This document shows positions 1-9,032 of a stretch of DNA of 64,000 nucleotides, piece after piece. The notes under the pieces were generated by a model that was given only the letters and a program-made list of their open reading frames with translations, had not been told where the DNA came from and did no database searches. The stretch covers positions 1 through 64,000 of the IMG/VR virus record IMGVR_UViG_3300036799_000043, one strand, 5' to 3'. The number at the start of each line of letters is the position of its first letter. Within the stretch, counting starts at the first letter, position 1. The DNA is from a virus. A program made the position numbers and the translations under genes.

Positions 1-11
1 GGTGCATCTGC

Positions 12-3000
12 ATGAGTCGACCACGTTCAATCTACTTTGGTCACATGAAACCAGGCATGACTGGTTCATGGGCACGCGTGCTCGCTGATTCACAGAAGAC
101 CCCATCACTCGGCTCGCTGACGAGCTATTGGCCGGCAACGTTCGCGTCGATACAGACAGCGCTCAACTTTTTCATAACAAATGGCGCTATCCCAATACTC
201 GACTGGAATTCATGTAGTTTCGGTGCACCTGGTGCTGGCTTCGCGAATAAAGCGATTACCGCCGGCCAACAGGACACGTTTCTAAACCCGTGGTTTGCAG
301 CGTGCGCAGCGTGGAATAAGCCGATTTTCATCGTCTTTGACTGCGAGATGAACGGCAATTGGATGGGCTACAGCGACTACGTGACTACGTGGGGTGACAC
401 CACGTTTGGCATGAATAGCGCTGGCTCATTCTCGGCGATGTTTCAACACGTTGTCAATCTGTCGCGTGCAAACAACTGCACGAACATCTCGTGGGTATTC
501 GCACCTAATACTCAATCACCAGATGGCTCAGGCTTCTCGACTTCTGAGACAACGCAACCACTCGCGCAGTTCTGGCCTGCTGGCTACTGGGATGTGTTGT
601 CGTGGGACGGCTTTGATAACGCTGGTTCGCCTTCACGTGTCTCGCACACAATGACGTTCGATCAGTTGAATCGAGGTTTTGCCGGGACTCTTGGCAATAC
701 GCTCGCACATCTGCTCGCGCTCGATCCAAATCAGGGCATTCTCATCAACAGTTTCGGTACTGACACGCGCTTGGGTTCTGATCTGAATCCAAACGCTGCG
801 ACTGCGCCGATCATCGACGGTGTGCATCGTGGTAATTGGTGGCTAGATTGTCTGCTGACGCAGCTACCGAGCAGTGTCTACAACCGAGTTATCGGCTTGC
901 TCGTGTACGACAGCGACAACGCTGCAGCGACAACGCCATTCCCTCTACCGCCTGGCTTCTCGACGACAGACAATGATTGCTGTGTCGGCTCGCCCGATCC
1001 CGCTGCAGTAAGCGGTACGTACGGTGGCCTGCCATACACCGTACAGAACCCTGCTGCAGCGATTGCTGGCTGGCGCCAGGGCATCTCGTCGTCGCTGTAC
1101 TTGCAGGGTGGCAAATTTATCATGCCAGCGAACGGCACGAAGCCCTCTGCATATTACGCGGTGCGCGACACCGATCTGCTGCGCACGAGCATTCTCGCGA
1201 TGTCTGGGCTTACTGGCTTCTGGGAACTCAACGACGCGAGTGGTACGGTACTCGTCGACTCGTCAGGCAACACACGTAACGGCACTGTACCTGTCGGCTC
1301 GACGATCACGCTCAATCAACCGAAGGTTGCACCACAAGGTCCAGCGTCGATTCGCTTCCCTGGCGATGTCACAAACGGTTACGCGAGCGTCGCTGATAAC
1401 TCAGGCTTCTCTGTCACGACGACGAGCAAGCTGACGATTGGCTGCGTCTTCCAGGTCAATACGTTACCGACAGCCGGTACGTTCGGCACGCTCATGTCAA
1501 AGTCGGCGTCGAGTCAGTTGGAATGGGCGCTGCGAGTGACTCCGACTGGTATTGAATGCGTTATGTGGGCCCTAACAGGTGCAACGTATGCGTCTGTTAG
1601 TAGCTCATCGGTTGTTGTGGGGCAGCCGTACATCGTCATGGTTACGATGGACATTACGCAAGCTGGCTCTTTTGCAACGCCATCAGCGCCGAAAATGACG
1701 ATGTACCTCTACGGTGTTGGTACGCCGCATACAAGCAGCGATGTGTCGCCACCTCCCGCTATTGCAGACGGTACAGGGCCACTCAACTTCGGTCGTCGTG
1801 GTGATGTGACTTCACCATTCAACGGCTGGATGCAGTACGCGTTTATCACGAACACCGCACAGTCTGCAGCGACGTGGGCAGAGCTACTACGCGCGTTTGA
1901 TCCCGGCACTGTACTGCCATATCAACTGAATACGTACATCCAGGACATTCTCGCAACACCTGGCCTAATCGATCTGTTTGTGCTCGACGACGCGACTGGT
2001 ACGCAGCGCATACAGAATAACGTGTCAACTGAGCGCTATCTGACGCCGCATGGTTCGATAGCGCTGCAGCAAACAGGCATCATCCCTGCAACTCCTGGAG
2101 TGCAGAGTCTTGCGACTGGCGGTACGGTCGCTGACTATCTCGACGCAGCAGATGTAGTCGACTGGTCAGTTGCAACTACAGGCCAGTTCTCGATCACAGT
2201 TGGATTCTACCCAACGGCTTTTCCTGCTGCGGGTGCGTACGGAACGATTGTTGGCAAGGTCGGTGCTGGTGTTTTTGAGTGGGCGCTGAGACTAGCAAAC
2301 TCGACCGGAATGATCGAGTTTATCGGTTGGGGACCAACTGGCGCGACTTCGTGGTCAGCACAGGTGGGGCCAGCACTACTCAATCAGTGGAACTTCGTCA
2401 CAGCGATATTCAACAACGCTCACGCTGGTTCAGGTGCGACTCCCAGTGACCCTAAAGCACACGTCAGCCACAATGCTCGACTCACAGCTTTTGGTACTGA
2501 CTACGTTGACGTGTCAGTCAACACTGCAGCGCCGCTGAATGTCGGCCGTCGCGGAGACGGCTCTCAGCCGTTCACAGGACGCATCTCGACGCTTGCGCTC
2601 TACAACGTCGAGCTATCACGCGCGACACACGACACGCTGTACTCAGCGTCACTTGCAGGTGCGCCAATCATTGGTACGGACACCGAGACGCTTGTCGCTG
2701 TTGAGACACCAACTGTCGCAGCGATCACAGCAGCCTCGGGGAGCGCTAAGAGCGCTATCTGGTACGTCCAGAATATCGCGTACGAGACTGGCTTCCCGGC
2801 ACTTCAAACAGGCTACTATGGCCAAACTATCGACGGTACGAATGACGTAATTTCACTGTGGGAATCGCGTATGGCTGCTGCAATGGGGGCGCAGTGGATG
2901 CAGAATGCGAAGCGTGTACCAATGCTGGCGTGGGGACAGCAGTGGATGCAGAACAACGCTTATCGCACGTTCGCGCAGATACAGGTGGGACTCGACAACT

Positions 3001-5102
3001 GTCTCAATGCTGGTCGAATGCCGTTTCTGCATTGGGGCCCGTGGCAGACTACGCCGAATCATGCACCCGACTACTCACTGCGATGTGCCGCTATCGCTGC
3101 TGGTAACCACGACACGTTCCTGCATCAGTGGTTCGCAGCGTGCGCAGCGTGGGGCAGACCATTCTTCATGCGCTGGATTCACGAGATCAACGCGAACGGT
3201 GGGTGGAGTGTCGACGACTTCCCGTGGTGCGTTGGCACCGTACAGTCGACAAGCTCACCGACTTCGTGGACGAATACTCCGGCTGATCTCATCAACGCAC
3301 ACCGCAAAGTGCGCTCGATTCAACTGCAAGAGGGCGCTATCAACTGCGCGCTCGCGACGTGCTTCAACATCATGGGTAACAGCGGCGCGACGAGCGTCTA
3401 CCATCTCGCCGATCTCTATCCTGGCTCTGACAATCAAGTCGACATCAACACCGTCGACGGGTACAACCAGTCGAGCCCGATCACGGGCCCAACGTTTCAT
3501 CAGATCCTACGTGGCCCAAGTGCAACACCGTCATACAGCGGTGTGCGCGACACATGGGGCGAGTTACTCGCGCTTGATCCATCAGGTACTTTGCCGTGTG
3601 GTATCGCAGAGACAAACTGCAATCTCTCTGTCGACGACGCGGCACATCACACCGCGCGCGCTACCTGGTATACGAACATGTTTGCGGACTTTGTCGACCC
3701 GGTGAAGTTCCCGCGCGCTGCATTACTCGCGCCGTTCTATTGGGGCGCTGGTTACGATGCGGTCAACCAGATGGCGCCAGACTACGATGGAACGCGCACG
3801 ACAAACTCTGACTATCTCGCGTTCATACGCGGCCTTGGCAGCGCGAAGTACATCAGTTACCCGCACTTCACTCCGCTACCGAATCGAGCGCGGCCGACGA
3901 GCTACGCTGCGAGCACACAAAATACGCCGTTCGAGAACGCAGTGCTCAGTCAGGAAGTCGCCGTCGGAGTATGGAACTTTGATGTTTCTTCTGGTTTGTT
4001 CACTGACGCAACTGGCTTAGGTCGAGCGCTGACAAATACTGGTATGTTGTATCAGCAGTCGCCTGTGGTGCCATCTGAGACGCGTCTGTCTGCTGGCTTC
4101 ACCGGCACGAGCTTCGCTGATGGCGGTGACCTAGACGACTGGAGCTACGTTACAACCGGTCAACTGTGCGTTGTCGCGACCGTGACGTTCCAGTCAGTCC
4201 CAATAGGCTTATGCACGATTGTTGGTAAAGCTGGTAATAGCGCGTTCGAGTGGGAACTGCGCGCGAATGGCTCAGCTATCGAGTTTCTCGCATGGGAGCC
4301 ACTTGGTGGTAATTACGCGAGCGCGTCAGGGCCAATTGGAATCATAGCCGGCGCGCCGATGCTGATCGTTGCGATGATCGACATGGCTGCTACACCGCGC
4401 ATGAAGCTTTACATGGGCGACCCATCAGTCAATGGCTTCCACACATCGACTGACTACACTGGCTCTGTACCAACGAACACAACATCACCATTACGCTTTG
4501 GGCAACGAGCGCTTGGCGATCACGTCATGATTGCTGGTACGCGTATCGGTGTATGCGCGATTTACAAGAACACGATTCCACAAGGTGCTGTCCAAGAATT
4601 GTGGAACACGTTTTCAGCAGGCGCGCAAAAACCCGCTGTTGATACTGGCCGTCTAACAAGCGTCGAGTCGTACAGCATTCTACCAAACTTACTCGTGAGC
4701 CAGTCGGCAGCAATCAACTCTGCTGAGACTGCTGCTGTACCTGGCACGTTCTTCCTGTCAGACACCGACTTGATTGTCAGCACTGGCTTTGATTCGCTGC
4801 AGCAGTCGCAACTACTCGTCACGACTGATACTGGCCACTTTGTTGACACTCAGGGTGCGACACTGCTGCAGCTTGCAGCACCAGTTATCACGAGTGTTGT
4901 TGCGTCTCGCATCTCTGACACGAGCGTCCTGGTGACGTGGAATACTGATAAGCCAGCAACATCTCAGGTCGAGTACGGGCGCACGATTGTGTACGGCACG
5001 CTGACGCCAATAGATCCAACGCTCGTCACCGCACACAGCGTCACGTTGACGAATCTGCAGGAGAACACAACCTACCACTTCCGTGTCAGGAGTGATGGGT
5101 GA
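12..5102 (+). CDS. Giant tail fibre with GH26-like, LamG-like and Fn3-like modules
   Basis: This 1696-residue multidomain protein is probably a receptor-binding or surface-degrading tail fibre. Two glycoside hydrolase family 26-like modules lie at about residues 1-360 and 940-1330. The second keeps a likely acid/base Glu in a HEINANGGW motif (E1058) and a candidate nucleophile in AETN (E1200). The first keeps CEMNGNW (E112) but has Ser near 247 in the second position. LamG/concanavalin-like modules with an FEWALR-type strand lie near 395-620, 640-890 and 1360-1560. A D-x-x-L-x-S-x-E repeat links modules, and the C-terminal 85 residues look like a fibronectin type III domain. No in-frame stop precedes position 12, so the true start may lie outside the window. 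The fold assignments come from motif recognition, not a search. Confidence 0.8.
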   Translation: MSRPRSIYFGHMKPGMTGSWARVLADSQKTPSLGSLTSYWPATFASIQTALNFFITNGAIPILDWNSCSFGAPGAGFANKAITAGQQDTFLNPWFAACAAWNKPIFIVFDCEMNGNWMGYSDYVTTWGDTTFGMNSAGSFSAMFQHVVNLSRANNCTNISWVFAPNTQSPDGSGFSTSETTQPLAQFWPAGYWDVLSWDGFDNAGSPSRVSHTMTFDQLNRGFAGTLGNTLAHLLALDPNQGILINSFGTDTRLGSDLNPNAATAPIIDGVHRGNWWLDCLLTQLPSSVYNRVIGLLVYDSDNAAATTPFPLPPGFSTTDNDCCVGSPDPAAVSGTYGGLPYTVQNPAAAIAGWRQGISSSLYLQGGKFIMPANGTKPSAYYAVRDTDLLRTSILAMSGLTGFWELNDASGTVLVDSSGNTRNGTVPVGSTITLNQPKVAPQGPASIRFPGDVTNGYASVADNSGFSVTTTSKLTIGCVFQVNTLPTAGTFGTLMSKSASSQLEWALRVTPTGIECVMWALTGATYASVSSSSVVVGQPYIVMVTMDITQAGSFATPSAPKMTMYLYGVGTPHTSSDVSPPPAIADGTGPLNFGRRGDVTSPFNGWMQYAFITNTAQSAATWAELLRAFDPGTVLPYQLNTYIQDILATPGLIDLFVLDDATGTQRIQNNVSTERYLTPHGSIALQQTGIIPATPGVQSLATGGTVADYLDAADVVDWSVATTGQFSITVGFYPTAFPAAGAYGTIVGKVGAGVFEWALRLANSTGMIEFIGWGPTGATSWSAQVGPALLNQWNFVTAIFNNAHAGSGATPSDPKAHVSHNARLTAFGTDYVDVSVNTAAPLNVGRRGDGSQPFTGRISTLALYNVELSRATHDTLYSASLAGAPIIGTDTETLVAVETPTVAAITAASGSAKSAIWYVQNIAYETGFPALQTGYYGQTIDGTNDVISLWESRMAAAMGAQWMQNAKRVPMLAWGQQWMQNNAYRTFAQIQVGLDNCLNAGRMPFLHWGPWQTTPNHAPDYSLRCAAIAAGNHDTFLHQWFAACAAWGRPFFMRWIHEINANGGWSVDDFPWCVGTVQSTSSPTSWTNTPADLINAHRKVRSIQLQEGAINCALATCFNIMGNSGATSVYHLADLYPGSDNQVDINTVDGYNQSSPITGPTFHQILRGPSATPSYSGVRDTWGELLALDPSGTLPCGIAETNCNLSVDDAAHHTARATWYTNMFADFVDPVKFPRAALLAPFYWGAGYDAVNQMAPDYDGTRTTNSDYLAFIRGLGSAKYISYPHFTPLPNRARPTSYAASTQNTPFENAVLSQEVAVGVWNFDVSSGLFTDATGLGRALTNTGMLYQQSPVVPSETRLSAGFTGTSFADGGDLDDWSYVTTGQLCVVATVTFQSVPIGLCTIVGKAGNSAFEWELRANGSAIEFLAWEPLGGNYASASGPIGIIAGAPMLIVAMIDMAATPRMKLYMGDPSVNGFHTSTDYTGSVPTNTTSPLRFGQRALGDHVMIAGTRIGVCAIYKNTIPQGAVQELWNTFSAGAQKPAVDTGRLTSVESYSILPNLLVSQSAAINSAETAAVPGTFFLSDTDLIVSTGFDSLQQSQLLVTTDTGHFVDTQGATLLQLAAPVITSVVASRISDTSVLVTWNTDKPATSQVEYGRTIVYGTLTPIDPTLVTAHSVTLTNLQENTTYHFRVRSDG

Positions 5103-5731
5103 GTCTCGCTTTATCGACAGATCAAACCTTCGTAACAACCGGCGTCGTCGATGTCGAGCAGTTTTCGAGTGCTGTCAATGACCGCATCCAGAAACGTTAC
5201 TTGCCGTGGTACTATGCGCCGGGCGCTCGCACGCGTCGACTGTCGCAGGTCGTCGCGCTAGAGATTCAGTCGCTTCGGGATGCGGTGCTCGACGTGACGA
5301 ATCAGACGTACGCTCGCCAGTCCACGTGGACGATGCCTCAGCAAGAGTCCGACTATGGCCTGTCAATAGAGTCTGACACACCAATCGAACAGCGTCAGGA
5401 CCGACTCGTATCTGCAATGCGACAGCTTGGCACCGCAGACCTACAGCGCATCAAGGCGATCTGCGAGAGCTACGTATTCGGCACTGTCGATGTTATCCCA
5501 GACTTTGCCAACTACACGATCATCGTCCAATTCAAAAGCACTCAGGGCATTCCTGCTAACTTGGCAGACTTGCAAGCACAAGTGCGCTCGCGCATACCCC
5601 CGCCTATCGACATACTGTATTGGACGAAGTTCACGCGCTATGGCGAGATCAAAGCGGCGTCTCGAACCTACGGCGACCTCAAGTCATTGGGCTTGACGTA
5701 TGGTGCTATCAAAACGTGGAGGCCATCCTAA
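5099..5731 (+). CDS. DUF2313/YmfQ-like tail protein
   Basis: This 210-residue protein starts at GTG and overlaps the fibre stop as GTGA, so the two are probably translationally coupled. It resembles YmfQ/DUF2313 tail proteins (Mu gp48 type): an N-terminal LP-W segment, a helical LEIQSLRDAV region, an RR-type SPIEQRQDRL segment and a C-terminal domain ending in PPIDILYWTKFTRYG. The last 40 residues carry three copies of a Y/F-G-x-I/L-K motif. Members of this family usually lie next to baseplate J in contractile or long-tailed phages, so a baseplate-proximal position is inferred. Confidence 0.6.
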   Translation: MSLALSTDQTFVTTGVVDVEQFSSAVNDRIQKRYLPWYYAPGARTRRLSQVVALEIQSLRDAVLDVTNQTYARQSTWTMPQQESDYGLSIESDTPIEQRQDRLVSAMRQLGTADLQRIKAICESYVFGTVDVIPDFANYTIIVQFKSTQGIPANLADLQAQVRSRIPPPIDILYWTKFTRYGEIKAASRTYGDLKSLGLTYGAIKTWRPS

Positions 5732-6514
5732 ATGGGAACACGTACGACATACGTAAATCTGTACAAGCCAGCCGACAATGAGGTGTTCGATCAGCAGCTA
5801 AACGACAACGCTGATTACGATCTCATCGACGCGCAAGTACTGCTCGAACACAATCTCATTGTCGGTCACTCGAATGCAGCATCACCGCACTCAGGGCATG
5901 CAGTGCTCATTGGCACGAACATGTTCCAGGGTCAAGAGCAGATTGTGTCGAGTCCAGACGCGCTCGCGCTGCTCGTCGATACGGGCATACTCGTCGCACC
6001 CGGCACACTGACAGGCTCGCGCGCGACGCTGCGAGCGCACAGCTACGACACACAGGACCATCGACGCGACTTTATCTGGCGAGCGCGCGCGACATCAAAC
6101 GCAGGCAACGGCATCCTTGAACTGCTCACGTCACTCGACGGTGCTGCGCCAACTGTATTGTGGTCTGTCAGCCAGTCAGGCGCGCTTGGCGCAGCACCTC
6201 CAGCGGAGCTTGTCTTCGCGAACTCTGTGCTCGTCACGGGTACGAGCGTCGACCTGACGACGCTACCCAACGTCATGTACGTGTTTCCCACTGCAAACGG
6301 ACTGACAATCACACTGCCTGACGCGCGCGTTACGAATAGGCCGATAACTGTCTACGGTCCACCAATCGCTGGTCAGTCAACGACTGTTGCTGCAGTCTTC
6401 GGCAGCGTGTCAGGTGGCTCAGCGAACCTGACGACTGGCGCGATACAGAACGGCACAGTCGTTAGCGGTGACTCGTTCCTGTACAAGTCGAATACTTCAA
6501 ACTGGCTATCCTGA
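5732..6514 (+). CDS. Putative short tail fibre protein
   Basis: This 260-residue protein starts at ATG directly after the previous stop. The N-terminus has the NLYKPADNE and D-x-LID pattern common at the attachment end of phage fibres. The middle is Ala/Ser/Thr rich, and the C-terminus looks beta-structured, with Gly, Ser and Asn-rich strands ending in SNTSNWLS, as fibre tips often do. No enzymatic motif is visible. The assignment rests on the N-terminal pattern and its position among tail genes. Confidence 0.5.
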   Translation: MGTRTTYVNLYKPADNEVFDQQLNDNADYDLIDAQVLLEHNLIVGHSNAASPHSGHAVLIGTNMFQGQEQIVSSPDALALLVDTGILVAPGTLTGSRATLRAHSYDTQDHRRDFIWRARATSNAGNGILELLTSLDGAAPTVLWSVSQSGALGAAPPAELVFANSVLVTGTSVDLTTLPNVMYVFPTANGLTITLPDARVTNRPITVYGPPIAGQSTTVAAVFGSVSGGSANLTTGAIQNGTVVSGDSFLYKSNTSNWLS

Positions 6515-7320
6515 TGTCGAATAACAGCGCGATTGCATTTTGGTCCAGTCAAGCTAACGACAACAGTGCTGGTCAGCAAGACGCGCTCAGCGGCAATCGA
6601 CATCCTGCTGGCTATGCGTCAGCACAGCGCTGGTCTGCGACTGCTGCACAGTGGAACGCTGAGTATCGAACGCAGTACGGCATCGGGCACGACACCGCTG
6701 GTCAGACGCCTAGTGGTCCAGCACCGATTGCGGGCACGACGCACCCGTCGGGTTGGGTGTCAGGCCAGGCTCAGTCTGTCAGCGCGCAGCAGTGGCACGA
6801 TATGTGGGCAGCAGAGTGGGCGAACGCGCGTGACCCGCAAGGCTTCGCATACAGCTACCCGGGGCAAGCTGCATACGCTGTCATGTGGTCACAGTCAGCG
6901 GCGTATTGGCAAGGCCAGTACAACGCTGAGGTAGGTGCGTACACCGCAATCACGCCGAGTGCACTGCATCAGTTGACAGCGGCAGGTGGCTCTGGCATTG
7001 CAATCACGCTCGACAAAACTGGCACGTGGGATATAGCAGTCATCTTGCACGGTGGTTCGGTCACCGGAGGTACTGGCGGTGTTGCGCAGTTCAATCTCAC
7101 TGTTGGCGGCTCTGTAGTCAACTTCACGGAAAGACTCTTTCCTGGTAGCAGTTCGATGGGTACGGGCGACGTACGCTGGGGCTACTTCGCGACTGCGACT
7201 GTCGGTGCTGGTGGCACGATCAACGTGACGAATGACACTGGCTTTGCATGCACGTTCAACCCGAACAATAGCTGGACGATTACTGCAACATTCGTGCCTA
7301 ATCCCACCTATCCGCACTGA
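6514..7320 (+). CDS. Tail-associated protein with Trp-rich repeats
   Basis: This 268-residue protein overlaps the previous stop by one base (TGATG). The first 140 residues hold three imperfect repeats of a W-x-x-x-A-x-x-W-x-x-E/Q pattern (QRWSATAAQWNAEY, QQWHDMWAAEW, YAVMWSQSAAYW), each preceded by a Gly/Pro-rich linker. The last 120 residues look like a beta-sandwich (ITLDKTGTWDIAV to WTITATF), similar in feel to C1q/TNF-like caps of phage fibres. It is likely structural and its exact role is unknown. Confidence 0.45.
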   Translation: MSNNSAIAFWSSQANDNSAGQQDALSGNRHPAGYASAQRWSATAAQWNAEYRTQYGIGHDTAGQTPSGPAPIAGTTHPSGWVSGQAQSVSAQQWHDMWAAEWANARDPQGFAYSYPGQAAYAVMWSQSAAYWQGQYNAEVGAYTAITPSALHQLTAAGGSGIAITLDKTGTWDIAVILHGGSVTGGTGGVAQFNLTVGGSVVNFTERLFPGSSSMGTGDVRWGYFATATVGAGGTINVTNDTGFACTFNPNNSWTITATFVPNPTYPH

Positions 7321-7629
7321 GTGTATAAAGCGACTATGCAGAAACAGATCGAACTCAACGAGCGACATGCGCGTCAGGCGCTCGAAGCGATCACGCGACA
7401 GGCGACGACTGTCGAGCACGTACGCGCGCAGATGCGTCGACTCGACATGCTCGCGTCAAATGCTCAGCGTCGACTCGACGAGACGCTTGAGGCGATACTC
7501 AGCGCGCATGACTTCGAGATGCCACAACACTACAACGTGCGGCTATCTGGCACGATGCTCGAACTCAACTACGACAGCACTGCAACAGAAGTCGCCGAGA
7601 AGATTCTCGATACAAATGGTGTGCACTGA
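7321..7629 (+). CDS. Small helical protein, unknown
   Basis: This 102-residue protein is drawn from a GTG immediately after the previous stop; an in-frame ATG at 7336 is an alternative start, and neither has a clear ribosome site. Residues 5-60 are strongly helical and amphipathic (RQALEAITRQATTVEHVRAQ), consistent with a coiled coil, followed by a short beta-like tail. It sits between tail genes and the lysis-like cassette and could be a minor tail or chaperone protein. The function is not known. Confidence 0.5.
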   Translation: MYKATMQKQIELNERHARQALEAITRQATTVEHVRAQMRRLDMLASNAQRRLDETLEAILSAHDFEMPQHYNVRLSGTMLELNYDSTATEVAEKILDTNGVH

Positions 7630-7805
7630 TGCACAATCTCGAACTGCTCGCTCAAGCGGCATACGAAGCGTACCGACAGACAGTCGGCGGCCGCAGCGCG
7701 ATCACCGGCGACGAGCTTCCTACGTGGGCGCAGCAAAGGCCAGACATTCGCGAAGCATGGCGCGCCGCTGCTGATGCGGTGATAATGCTCGCTTCGCAAG
7801 GCTAA
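7629..7805 (+). CDS. 58-residue conserved-type phage protein
   Basis: The ATG overlaps the previous stop as TGATG. The product reads as A-A-Y-E-A-Y-R-Q-T-V-G-G-R, then LPTWAQQRPDIREAWRAAA. This is the pattern (YxxYxxxxGGxxxxGxxLPxWxxxxxxxxxAWxxAA) of a small soluble protein seen in many tailed phages, often near lysis or packaging genes. Its function is unknown. Confidence 0.65.
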   Translation: MHNLELLAQAAYEAYRQTVGGRSAITGDELPTWAQQRPDIREAWRAAADAVIMLASQG

Positions 7806-7813
7806 ACACTCGC

Positions 7814-8173
7814 GTGACAATCGACCAGCTATGGCAGAACACTCTGCAGTATGGCGCACTGTTCCTGCTATTTGTCGGTGTTATTCTGTTCTATGCTGGC
7901 AAACTTGTCTCGGGTGATCTCGCTACCCGCGCACGCGAGAGTGAAGTCACCTCAATGCAGCAATCCCACAAAGAGTCCATGCAGGCCCTCAAGGATCGCT
8001 ACGATGAGATGCAGTCAACATGGCGCGAACGTTACCTAGAGGTCGTCAGAGATCGCGACTATTTTCGAGCGCTCGCCGGACAATTAGCGAAGCAGTCGCA
8101 GCAAGCAATCAGCGTTCAGGAGTCTGTAGCAATGGGGCAAGCTCCTTTCAGTTCGCCCTTGGACAGTCGCTAG
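7814..8173 (+). CDS. Membrane-anchored coiled-coil protein (holin/spanin-like)
   Basis: This 119-residue protein starts at GTG. One hydrophobic segment at about residues 10-32 (GALFLLFVGVILFYAG) is followed by a long charged helix (35-95) likely to form a coiled coil. A single N-terminal anchor with a coiled-coil body, upstream of a probable lysin, fits an i-spanin or a class III holin-like protein. This is inference from topology and neighbourhood. Confidence 0.45.
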   Translation: MTIDQLWQNTLQYGALFLLFVGVILFYAGKLVSGDLATRARESEVTSMQQSHKESMQALKDRYDEMQSTWRERYLEVVRDRDYFRALAGQLAKQSQQAISVQESVAMGQAPFSSPLDSR

Positions 8174-8436
8174 TGTGGTTGCGCGACTTGTTCAAATGGT
8201 TTATACCAGGTAACTACCTCAACAGGCCGCACAAGATCGACATTGAGCCTATCGAGCTTCCAGTTATAGACGCGCGCGACGGTAAGGCGCCTGATCTACA
8301 CGATGCAGAGCAAGCACATATTGCGAATGAGCGCGAGCACCTGTCGCAGGTCACAGACGACAACGCAGAGCGTATCGCCGCACTCAACGCGCGTGTGAAA
8401 GCAATGTCGCATCGACGCATTCGGGGAGGAACGTAG
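8173..8436 (+). CDS. Small hypothetical protein of the lysis-like cassette
   Basis: This 87-residue protein starts at GTG inside the previous TAG stop (TAGTG). The N-terminus WLRDLFKWFIPGNYL is amphipathic and could associate with membrane; the rest is acidic and helical. It lies between two membrane-protein genes and overlaps the next start by one base. No family is recognised. Confidence 0.5.
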   Translation: MWLRDLFKWFIPGNYLNRPHKIDIEPIELPVIDARDGKAPDLHDAEQAHIANEREHLSQVTDDNAERIAALNARVKAMSHRRIRGGT

Positions 8437-9032
8437 TGCTTGGGCAGATCGTCGCGACGCCAGAAACGATGCTCGACATAGCGCTGTTTCTCGCCCTCTT
8501 GATCGCGTTCGCTGTGACTGTAGTTGGCGTGCTCGCTTCTGTCGGTGATCTACTTGCTGCCCTACGCGAGCATATCCCAGACAGTCCAGCGGTCACGGCA
8601 AGCATTGATGGCATAGTTAGCAATACCTATCGCTTCTCGATTCTTATCGCGATGTGTGGCATTGTGCTCGTGCGGCTCTTTGATCGTCAGCTTACCGGCC
8701 TGACATTGTTTTACGCACTCATGTGGACGATTCTCTCGACGTGCGGTGCATCAATCGTTAGCATGGTGCTTCGCGCGCGCACGATCAGACAGGCTGCGGC
8801 GCTGATCGATCCGTGTGCTGACTGCCCATACGCTAACTCGCCATTCAGACACGCGGCAAGGCGCAATCGAGAGCGACGCGGGCAACCGGTTACAACGCCA
8901 AGTGAAGCTCACATTGCAACACCTGCTGGAGACGTGCACGTGACAGTCACACCGCCTGACGCAGGCGTGCAAGTGACTGTTGAGCAACCTACCGAGCACA
9001 CACACGAGCACACACACGAGGAGCACGAGTAA
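8436..9032 (+). CDS. Multi-spanning membrane protein with His-rich tail (holin-like)
   Basis: This 198-residue protein starts at GTG. It has about three hydrophobic segments: residues 9-33, about 66-85 and about 92-110. A cytoplasm-like tail of some 85 residues follows, ending in repeated EHTH units and HEEHE. The position just before the hydrolase-like gene suggests a holin or accessory lysis protein. The His-rich end could bind metal ions. No family was recognised with certainty. Confidence 0.45.
   Translation: MLGQIVATPETMLDIALFLALLIAFAVTVVGVLASVGDLLAALREHIPDSPAVTASIDGIVSNTYRFSILIAMCGIVLVRLFDRQLTGLTLFYALMWTILSTCGASIVSMVLRARTIRQAAALIDPCADCPYANSPFRHAARRNRERRGQPVTTPSEAHIATPAGDVHVTVTPPDAGVQVTVEQPTEHTHEHTHEEHE

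Noticed and set aside
2905-3705. Open frame of 266 codons inside the giant fibre gene, alternative frame
   Set aside because: Arg/Ser/Thr-rich composition typical of an out-of-frame shadow of the fibre; no motif, and the fibre frame has clear domains here.
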